From Diphasiastrum complanatum (Eukaryota; Streptophyta; Lycopodiopsida; Lycopodiales; Lycopodiaceae): a stretch of 64,000 nucleotides of DNA. The notes under the pieces were generated by a model, which did no database searches, was not told where the DNA came from, and was given only the letters and a program-made list of their open reading frames with translations. Position 1 is the stretch's first letter. Every line of letters begins with the position of its first letter. The DNA lies in assembly GCA_029204225.1 (NCBI GenBank), contig CM055106.1:4502858-4566857 (forward strand). Reading direction: 5' to 3'. The position numbers were made by a program, and so were the translations under genes. Below are positions 50,201 to 61,443 of the stretch, piece by piece.

Positions 50201-53200
50201 AGCCAAAAAAGAGGAGCAGGGCCAGCGCTGCCAGTACTTCTGAAAATCTGGTTTTTCAACAAGTTTTTGGGCCCCAACGTCAGAGATTTGGAGCAAGAGG
50301 ATTCCTACTAGATCAGCGAGTAGGAGACTTCTGAAATTTCAGAATTCAGAAGGGTTTTTGGACTTCAGATTTGCCTTTTGTGGACAAGTTGGATTGAAAT
50401 CAGACCAGCGAGCTACTATCCTCAAAAAACCGGGAAATTTAGCACCGTTTTGAAGCCTCAAACTGGCATTTTTCGGAACAGCAGGTCTGAAAATTTGGGG
50501 AAAAGAGCTGAAAGGGTTCCTCTTCATTCTTTCTTTGGAAGTACAGTCCTCAGAAACAGCTAAGTCATCTTTCCTTTCCCTTGTACAGTTGTAAATTAGT
50601 CTTTTAGACTTTTTTCCTTCAGAAGTTAAGGTAGCTCTCTTTCAGTTTCGAAGATGACCACTCCTCAGGGACCTGATCAACCCCAGGAGAGAGGCTTCGA
50701 CGAACTTGAAACAGAAGCCTTGGCTTACAGAAAAGGGAAGGAACCCATGGAAGTAGAAGAACAGGAACAGTTCGCCGAAGAACTCGACGAACTGGTTACC
50801 AAGGAGCAGTTCCTCCAATTGGTAACAGAAGTGGATGAACTGAAGCTGGCATTAGCCAATTTCAAGTCCAGTGTGGACGACTCGTTCGCTGAACTCAAAA
50901 ACTTGATTTTGAGCTCCGCGAAAGGAAGCCTTCCCTCCACTTCTCAGTTATCCCCTTCTCCACTTCCATCAGTTTCGGGTGAGACTTTACGGTCTCACCC
51001 CAGTGTTTTTAAAGATTTAAAGCCTCCTACTTTTAATGGGGAAGAGAAGGATAGAAATGCAGATATTCTACAAACCTTCCTCAGCAAATGGAAGAACATT
51101 CATGCTCTTAAACAGACCCCTGACCATTTGCAAGCAATTGAGGCCAGTCTTTCTTTAGGGCCTATGGCCTATAAGTGGTGGTTAAATCTCCAGGAGACTG
51201 GGCAGACTCCCCGGTCATGGAAAGGTTTTGAAGAAGCTTTCCTAAGAGAATTTCTACCAGAGAATGAACTTGATAGAGCCTGGGAAGCCTGGGAAAGAAC
51301 AGTAATGGACAAGTCCCTCATCCAATATATCTCGCAGTATCGAGAAGCAATTTTAAAGATTAAAAATATGGATGACTATCAAAAAATCAGGGGATTTGTC
51401 CGTGGCCTCAAAGATGAATATAAAGTAGAGGTCCAGAGAAACTCGCCTACTACCCTTGAGCAAGCTCTCAGATATGCTCAAATCTATGATGATTCAGTGG
51501 GTAGGAAGAGAGCGAGACAACAACCACTTTCTGAGCAGCTTCCTCAGAAAGACTTTCAATTTAAAAAGAAATTTTTAAAAAGAAAAAAAGAAGATAAATT
51601 TAAAGGTGAAGCTCCTCAGAAACGCCTTCACTCATATAGCCTTTAAAACCAGATGATTTTGAGAAAGCCAAACAAGAACGTTTGTGCTTTGTGTGTATGG
51701 GCAAGGGACACACAGTCAGACAGTGTCCCAAGGGGCCTTTCACTAAAAAAGATAAAAAACAAGTTCATCTTGTTCGGACTGTATGTTTCCCCAGTGACTC
51801 GACAGCTTCCGAGATCAAAGTGTATCATGAAGATTGTGAACATTGTTGCCAGCTGACCTCTGCAATGCTAGCGAGACCCTTCAGCTTTGGGCCGCATGAC
51901 CTAGTACGTATGCATGGGAAAGTTGGTAACCAGCCAGTAAGAGTCATGGTTGATGATGGGGCAACCCATAATTTCATCAACCACACCCTGGTTAAAAAGC
52001 TTAAACTACCAGAAGTACCTAGTCAGCATAGGTACATAGTTTCATTAGCTAAGGGTGAAGATAAAAAAATATGGGAAACTATGGTAAGTAAGTTAAATCT
52101 TGGTATTCAGGGGTACCAAGATCAAATAAACTTTCAGATAATGCACCTGGATCGAACAGACATTGTTCTCGGGAGAGATTGGCTCTACAGTTTAGGACCT
52201 TCCCTCCACAGAAACTATCAGGAGAACACCCTCAGCTTTCAGTATAAAGGCCGAGAGATCCAGTTGCATGGGGAGCATGATGTTCCCAACAGCCCTATGG
52301 TCTGCAGTTCAGAACTCTGTCAGCTAATCGGAGACGAAGACCATCAGGTATTCTTATGTGACTTTCAGTTTATTCCTGAAGTTTCTATTTCCAGTTCTAT
52401 TCAGCAGAAAATCAGTAAATTAGAAACTTTATTGTCTAAATTTAAAGATGTTTTTCCTGAAGATTTGCCACATGGTTTACCACCTAGCAGAGAGGTAGAT
52501 CATGTAATAAACCTAGTACCAGGTACAGTACCTGTTTCTAAACCTCCGTATCGGGTCAGCCGAACAGAGGATGAAGAAATAACTAGGCAGTTGACAGACT
52601 ATCTTGGGAAAGGCCAAATTCAAACCAGTAGTTCACCATGGGCCTCACCAGTCCTATTGGTGAAAAAGAAAGAGGGATCTATGCGTCTTTGCGTAGATTA
52701 CAGAGCCCTCAATAAAGTCACAATTAAGAATAAATACCCTATGCCTCGGGCAGACGAGTTGTTTGATCAACTCGACGGGGCTAAGTTTTTCAGCAAAATA
52801 GATCTCAGATCGGGATATCATCAAGTCCGTATAAAATCGGAAGATGTCTTGAAAACAGCTTTTAGGACTCGTCACGGTCATTATGAGTTTAAGGTGATGC
52901 CATTTGGGCTCACAAATGCTCCAGCTACCTTTATGACCTTGATGAACAGTGTCCTCAGACCATACTTGGGTAAGTTTGTAGTCGTATTTTTAGATGACAT
53001 CCTCGTCTACAACAAAACGAGGAAGGAGCATCTAAAACACCTCAGAAAGGTGTTTCGACTGCTTAGAAAGCATAAGCTTTATGCTAAACAATCCAAGTGT
53101 GAATTCTTCGTTGAAGAAGTAGCATATTTGGGTCACATTATCTCTTCAGATGGGATTAAGATGGACCCAAATAAGGTTAAAGCCATACTCAGTTGGCTAA

Positions 53201-56200
53201 GACCTCAGAATATTTTGGAACTTCAAATCTTTCTTGGTCTGGCGGGATATTACAGACGATTTGTCAAGGAATATGCTCAGACAGCAGTCCCTATGACAAA
53301 TCTCCTTAAGGGGAAGGGAAAGGAGTTCATTTGGGAGTCCGCACAACAGGAGAGCTTTGATGCTCTCAAAACAGCCTTAGCTACAGCACCAGTTTTAAAG
53401 GTCGTCGACCCCGATCAGCCATTTGTGGTCGAATTAGATGCTAGCGACTTTGCAGTAGGTGCTGTGCTAACTCAGGGTGGACGACCAGTTGCGTTCGAGA
53501 GTAAAAAACTCGAGCCAGCACAGACTAGGTATAGTGCCTATGAAAAGGAACTCTTTTCTATAGTCCATGCCCTTAAGACTTGGAGGCATTATTTGTATGG
53601 TGCCAACTTTGAGGTCCTGACAGACCATGAGAGTCTCAGATACCTTTGCAATCAACCTGAGCTTAGAGGTCGGAAAGCTCGTTGGGCAGAGTTGATGCAA
53701 GAGTTTGACATGTCTATCAGATATAGGCGTGGAAAATTTAATACAGTAGCAGATGCCCTTAGCAGAATGCCTATAATAAACGAGCTGAGTTTTACTCAGA
53801 TTCGTAATGAGTTACTCGAGTCCTTGAGAGGGAAATGCCAGCATGATGCATTCTTCTCTATTATCTGGAACTCAGTCCAGAACAGACAGTTACAGACTCC
53901 AGAACCAGTTCCCGGGGCTGGTGCCAGTTCATCCAAGAATACGGCAGCTTCCGTTCAGGATGATGATGAGTCCGAGTATACGTCGTCAGATGATGTTGAG
54001 GATTCTGAGCCTGTATTACCCAAGCAAACCCCAGTGGTTGAGGGTCAGTTGACTCAAGGATTCAAATGGAAACAGTATTCCATTACTTGCTCTATAGAGA
54101 TAGAGTATGTGTCCCCAATTCAGAGGATTATAGGCAGCAGGTCCTATATGAATGTCATGACAATCCTAGCGCGGGACACCCAGGCATACAGAAGACCTAT
54201 GAGCTTCTTCGTAGGCAATTTTTCTGGCCCAGTATGAAAAAGGACGTCCACCAGTATGTAACCAGTTGCCAGAAATGTCAAGTAAATAAAGCAGAGCGTT
54301 TAAAGGCAGGAGGGTTGTTGCATCCCTTAGAAATACCAGCTGGTAAATGGGAGAGTATCTCCATGGATTTTATAGTAGGCCTGCCTAAAACCCAAAAGGG
54401 TAATGACGCTATATGGGTCACAGTTGACCGTCTGACCAAAATTGTACGGTCTACCTTCCGGCATAGTCAGCGACCGGGACAGTAAGTTTATTGGAAATTT
54501 TTGGAGGGCAGTATTCCATCATCTCCATACTAAACTTAATATGAGTACCACCGACCATCCACAGACGGACGGTCAAACAGAAAGGGTAAATCAAGTGCTG
54601 GAGGATATGCTTCGTGCATACGTCAGCAAGAGGCAGACTAATTGGGAGGAGTATCTCTCGATATTAGAGTTTGCTTACAACAGTACCAAACATTCAGCTA
54701 CGGGATACAGCCCATTTATGCTGATGTACGGTTTTCAGCCACGCTCACCCACAGCTGTAGGGTTTAAACAAGAAAAAGTTGAAGCAGCCAGAAACTTTTT
54801 AGAGGACCTAAACCAAATGATAGAACATGCTAAGCGTAGCATTAAGCAGTCCCAGGATCGAGCCATGCATTATGCAGATCCACACAGACGGGATGTGTAG
54901 TTCTCCACTGGTGAGAAAGTCTACTTGAGAGTCCCAGTTGACTCTAAAACCCTCAAATCAGGAGTGTGTGCTAAGTTGTCTCCAAGGTATTGTGGTCCCT
55001 TTACCATCAGTAGGAGACTAGGCGAGGTCACCTATGAACTAGAACTCCCACACAGCAGTAAGGTTTTTCCAGTCTTTCATGTAAGTCAGTTACGAAAAGC
55101 CTTAACCAGATCAGACAATCTGGTAGGGGACAGTGTTCTAGTTCTCCCATTGGATCCTCAACAACCTCCACATGAACCAGAGGAGATTCTTGATAGTAGA
55201 GAGACGCAGACTCGTCATACTCTATACCGAGAATATCTGGTTAAGTGGAATGATCAGCCTGTTGAGAATGCCACTTGGGAAAGAGGCAGCGTCCTTCGCA
55301 AGATTTTTCCAGACTTTGTCTTAGAGGACCAAGACGGTTCTTAAGGGGGAGGGAGTGTTACGAGCTCGTAACCAGTGCCGAACCCTAGAGAACACAGATA
55401 GGTCAGATACCACAGTCAGGGTCGTGTCCAACGTACATGACCAACAGGGCAAGACAGTGTGAGTAGTGTGCCCCAGCACGGTCCATATCTATGGCGGGCC
55501 TAACACAGCCTAGGGACCCTGTCAGCAGGATAGGGCCCCCAGTTGGGTCCCGACGTGCAGTCGGCCACGTCAGTGCCACGTGGCCGACACTTGGCAGTTG
55601 CATGCTACCAGTCCTCACACTGGGCTAGGAGGGGCTTACTCTATATCAGGGAGTAGGCAAGGTTGGGTGGATCAGTTAGTGTTTGCCCTACTGTGGTGTT
55701 AGGATCTATTACAGAGTGTTACAAGCACGTAACCAATGCCGAACCCTAGAGAACACAAGAGGTCAGATACCACAGTCAGGGACGTGTCCAGTGTACACGT
55801 CCAACAGGGCAAGACAGTGTGAGTAGTGTGCCCCGACATGGTCCATAGCCATGGGTAGAGGACCAAGACGGTTCTTAAGGGGGAAGGAGTGTTATGAGCA
55901 CGTAACCAGTGCCGAATCCTAGAGAACACAGGAGGTCAGATACCACAGTCAGGGACGTGTCCAATGTACACGTCCAACAGGGCAAGACAGTGTGAGTAGT
56001 GTGCCCTGGAATGGTCCATAGCCATGGTGGGCGTAGCACAGTCTCGGGACCCTGTCAGTAGGATTGGGCCCCATGTTGGCCGACACTTGGCAGTATGCAT
56101 GCTACCAGTCCTCACACTGGGCTAGGAAGTGCTTGCTCCATATCAGGGAGTAGGCAAGGCTGGGTGGATCAGTTAGTGTTTGCCCTACTGTGGTGTTTGG

Positions 56201-58647
56201 ATCTCTAACAACAGGGGTGGCACCCTATGGGTCACTCAGTATTCAGAGATCACAGGGGTCATGCATGCCAAGTGGACTGATCACCCATAGGTGGATGCCA
56301 TGTTCCAGTTGACAGGAATAGCAGGTAGAAGGACTCAAAGAGGGAGTGCCTATGGTTGGGAGGTTCATTCTGCACACCGACCTTCTAGGATTCACGAGCT
56401 TGGAGAGACTTGCTTGTGACACTTGGAGTCTCTGCACAAGTTGAGAATTAATGATGTTATGAGTACTACCCGAGTTAAACAACACATTCACATCTTTCCC
56501 TAACAATTTGCCCCTAACACAAAATAAATTGTGAGAACCAAAAGACAATGTACTGAATTGACATTCGCAAGTAGCATTAAGAACATCAATTTGCATTTTA
56601 CCTGCGGCAGATCGATCATTGCAAGGTTCGATGAGGACTTGTTCTTCAATGGACATTCCTTAGCCAAATGCCCCGCTTTGCCGCAATTGAAACATAAGCC
56701 TTGCTTGAAGGCATCCCTTATTGATGTCTAAGGTTTTTTCTTGATTTTCTTCCCAGTCTTGGGTTTATGATAAGCCATGGCCTCAAGTTCATCAAAAAAC
56801 TTCATCAGTTTTTTTCGTGGCTGGAAATTTGTCGAGCCTTTCTCATGCACCCGTTTCTTGCAAGCTACCACCGTCTGATCATAAACACGAGCGATCTGGA
56901 TGGCATCCTCCAACGAGTTTAACTGATTCCGCTTACACTCATTTTGATAGTCCGCGGGTAGTCCATTCACAAACTGCCACTTCACGTACTTCTTATGAAA
57001 GCGGTACTTTAGTTAAGAGATCCATGAACTCCTGGATATAAGTATCCAAGTCCCGGAATCTCATCTTAAGCTCAACAAAATGCCGGTAGGAGTCTTGCTC
57101 ATCCACGGTCATAAACGTTTTCAGTAATACATCCCGAAACGCGTCCACATGACCGGCTTAGGATGGAGATCCCTCCACCACGACATGGCCTTTGCTTCCA
57201 AATAAATCAAAACGGAAGAAATTCTTTTCTCTTTAGGAACATTGTGTAGACCAAAATAGCTATTCCATCTATTATGACTCAACTGCTGTCGGCTGCTTGA
57301 ATTTCTTGTCCACCGAAAAAATCTCTGGCTGAAAAACAAGTGAGTCGAGGATGCTACATCATGTCGAGACAACATAAAGTTGATTTGTTCATCCTGCTGC
57401 TTATGACTCTAATGTATCCCAAGCAGTGCTTTGCTCATGATGTCCAAAATTGACTGCGGGTTGTTATCTGGACTTCCCACACTTCGAACTGGAGACGCCC
57501 TCGTCGAATAATTCTTGCTCCATATCGGCCATAACTGCCAACATAACAAAAATCCCAATTAGAAGTGTGGGAAACTGTTCAAAACTCCAAATAAATCAAA
57601 TAAATGGTGTCTATAAAAAAAAATCAACGTAAAAGCCCTTGGCAGAGACTCCAATAGAATTCAAGCCAACAATATGTTTTTCCAAATCTGCAATAAACTT
57701 TACACATAAAAATGTAGAGATTAACAATCCCACCGACTAATGGAAAAACGCCCAATTTTCCCCAGAAAATTGTTTCCTAGAAGCATAGATGCACAGAAAC
57801 GCGTTTCGGAAACCGCGTTTCTGAGAAACGCGTTTCTCAAACTAGAATCGTACCAATTTTTTTTTTTTTTGGAAAAATAGCTTATGGCTGAAATTCTTTT
57901 AGGGGATCAATGGTCAAACCAGCGTTTTGCCTCTCAAAAGTGCAGTAGATGGGGCACAAACAGATCTTATTTTCAATAGCTATTTAGTTGTTATTTGCTT
58001 TGGTTTTCAATAAATGCTCAAGGGGTTTGGGGGGCAACACCCCCCAACGGCAGGGTCCGGGGGCTGTCGGTAGACCCCGGCCCCGACGGTAAGGCCTCTT
58101 CATGATTTGGCTTTCCAACTCCCTGAGCGAAAACACACTTACTGGGACCATCTGTGATCGTAACGAACAGGCTAGAGGTTAGTTCTGAATTTTTATCCTT
58201 GACAGAACCCAACATGGATTAATGCACCTGAACTGGACCATCCTGCACCCGAAATAGTCAGCAAACTACACAATAATGATGCTCTTAATTAGAGCTTTCA
58301 TTTGATACCCATATTGCCCAAAAAAAACCAAAATGAAATAAAATAAAATAAAAAACGTTTCTGGAATTTTTTTGAAATTTTCAGAAACGCGTTTCTGAAC
58401 CGCATTTCTGAACGCGATTCTGAAACGCGTTTCAGAAACGCTGTGCATCTATGCCTAGAAGGAACATCAAGTAAAAGAGTTTTCATTCATTTATTCCCTA
58501 CAAAAAAAATAACCTTATCAAAGAGGTAGAGGCCACCCCCGATGGGGCCCAGCCAGCCCGTGCCCAACACTCAACCTACGCGCCACCAGATGGCCAGACC
58601 GCCATCCAGCAGCTGCGCAACAGAACCGCGCCCTGGTCCGCCATCGC

Positions 58648-58694
<47 letters not shown>

Positions 58695-61393
58695 AAAACG
58701 TGCCCATCCAAGATTTCAGCCAGAAAATCTTGTGGTTTTCCACCAGCAATGGCCGCCCTCCACCAGCCCTCCTTCCAGGGTTTTCAAGAAAAAATATTTT
58801 CTTGCACATTCAATCAGGCACCAAGCAGGCTTTATTGCAGATTTCAATCATTTAACATCAAGACCAGTCCTAAAAGGACTTTTCTTATCACTTAATGCTG
58901 CCTAAACATTTACTTTGTTGCTTCTGCTAATGGCATGCAAACTCTGATCTATTTTCTTATTGCCCAATTCTCTGATTTAGCATACTCTTATGCTCCCAAT
59001 TCATCAGAAAACAGTCAATTCTTTGGGGTGGACGGGGAAAATAACTTCGCATGCAATGTATAGCCTATGAAAAAATACAGTTTCTAGCCTAACAAAGCCA
59101 CATGCATGATATAATTCTGCAATCAGCTTCAATCCGACTTCCCTATGGGAAAGAGGATTTCGAAACTTCAAGCAACCCCAAGAAATCCATCCCATAAACA
59201 AAAAAACCAGCAATAAGGAAAAAATCAGAATTCACACCACATGTCCAAAACCAGGAAAGCTAGAATCGAACCAGCGATCCCAAAGCCGTTTCGATTCAAC
59301 CAAAAGAACGGTAGAACACCTACTTAAACCGAAACTTCTTTGATTGGTGTTGATCGATTTCGCCACAAACCGGTCCACACCAAGTCGCTCACACAACCCG
59401 TTTGGCTGCTTTGATACCAATAAAATGTCTCCCAACACTCCCATTCCGGGTAGAGCTCCAAGAACACCAAGGGAAAGTGCAGTAGACTAAACCAACTCAA
59501 CCAACCCTAGATCTCCACTGAACTAGCCCCCAAGCACTAGGGAGTTAGGCAAATCAACTATGATAGGAAGCGCTTACCAATCCGACAGCTGGAGACTCTC
59601 AATGATCCTCATGGACACGGGTGAGGGTATATATAGAGTGTAGAACTCACCCCATCTGCCCATGCACTGAATCCACATGTAAGCATACTATCAGCCCATA
59701 CCAAACTCCCACGCATGTCCACTGCATGTAGGTACCCCTAACTCCATAATAGCCAAGACCCATGCAAAAGCACAGTGCATGTGCATCGTATCCCATACTA
59801 GGATGCAACACATGCTAATACTGCATGTGGGTGTGACCTCATGGTCCTACTCGACTACTATCTAGATAGGGCATTATGCAATCTTGTGATTTTCTCCACA
59901 TCCAAGACATCCAAGTGGCACTCTAGCCACTGTCTGGACTATTGTTGTTGTGCAGCAACATAGATAGCATATTTCTTTGAAGGACCAATGTCTTGATTTG
60001 CATTATAATTCTAATGTTCGTGACCGCTTGAAGGTCCTGGCTCCATCATATTCGTGGGAGGAGCTTTCTGTACTGGCAGAGCTGCTAAGGCTAACTGTTA
60101 AGGCTAATCATTCTGAAAATCCAAGACCATGGACTTTCCCATCTGGTGCTTTCCATCTTGGACTCTCTTGATATTCAAACTTAAAATATCGTTGCTGAAT
60201 AATCCATGGATTAAATGAGCAAAAATTTGTCTCATGTTTGGTCTTCAAAGGCACCCCCTAATGGTCCAAATGCCCATTAGGGACATGACAGTTCCAGTGA
60301 GCATAATACATTTGACACATGCCATGTTGACCGGTCAGCCCTCCTTACTTTTTAGGAGGTCAGTCCAGTAGACTCTCATGGGACCCAGCATCCTCTTAGC
60401 CATCTCAAAATTAGTCACTATAACTGATATTTACATTGCAATTCACAATTGTCTCCATAGGACGGTGACTTAGCCATTTTCAATGTAATAACTACAATTT
60501 ACAATCTACATTAGGCAAAGCGATTCAAAGTACATGTGATAGAAGCCTGAAGCCCCAAAGACTTGGGAGGAGGTTTGCAAAGCCTTCAAGGTGACCTTCT
60601 TACCCATTCTTGATGCTAGTGTCCTATGATTCATATGGGGAGCTGGCCCCTTGACGCATACTTGCAAGACTTCCAAGAGATCTATTGTTGTTTTTGTTCT
60701 ATCTACCTAGGAGAAGGTGGACGGTATTGAGCATGTGCATAACCAGGATGGTGCTACCTAGGGAAAGGAGAAGGCCAAAGGTGCTGATTGCGGTATGACT
60801 TCATTAGGGCTAGAAGCTGTATCCTGCTTGTTATCAAGTCTCAAGCCTACGGCACGGAGGGTGGATCTGGATTTGATCCTATGGCAGGGTGGATTGTGAG
60901 CGTTTGGTTTCTGGTGTTGAACAACACCTGGTGGTTTTCGATTTTTGAAGTACATTACAATGGAGCTTCTAAAATATATTTTGTTCTTGCAAGTCCTTAT
61001 GCAAAGTCTCCTTGCAAACTTGCAAACCTTTGCATTTGCACATGTCTCTCACGTTTGCTGGTAACTATGGTCTATGTAAGCTGTTTGATTAGACGAATAA
61101 AATGAAAAACGGAAATCCGGTGATTATAAGGAAATTAATTGCCAAGAAACACAATCTTAGGTTTTGTGCCCAAAAACAAAAGAAATTGTAGAAAGAGAGG
61201 GTTGGTGCCTGAATCGAGTGCTAGAGAAGTGTTTCTGATACCAAATTTTTAACGCCATTGCAGATGTGGCATCATATAAGAGAAGTGGACTGTAAATGAT
61301 GAACAATGCAAATCTCTAACTAAGAATGCTGAATAAACAATAATGCCAAAGCCTTACAAGCATTGCGATCTTAGTGTTCTCAACTTTTGCCTC

Positions 61394-61443
<50 letters not shown>

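Larger units (their letters stand above)
49494..55713 (+). mobile_element. Chromovirus B, full-length Ty3/gypsy LTR retrotransposon
   Basis: Complete 6220-bp element: 5' LTR 49494-49851, primer site 49852-49865, gag-pol 50654-55344, polypurine tract about 55341-55355, 3' LTR 55356-55713. Target duplication GAGTG at 49489-49493 and 55714-55718. The LTRs are both 358 bp and I count only two differences, so this insertion is young. It landed at the polypurine tract/LTR junction of element C. Confidence 0.96.

Noticed and set aside
59262-59290. tRNA-like T-arm CTGGTTCGATTCTAGC on the minus strand
   Set aside because: No complete cloverleaf; it lies in the leader of a retrotransposon next to the primer site.
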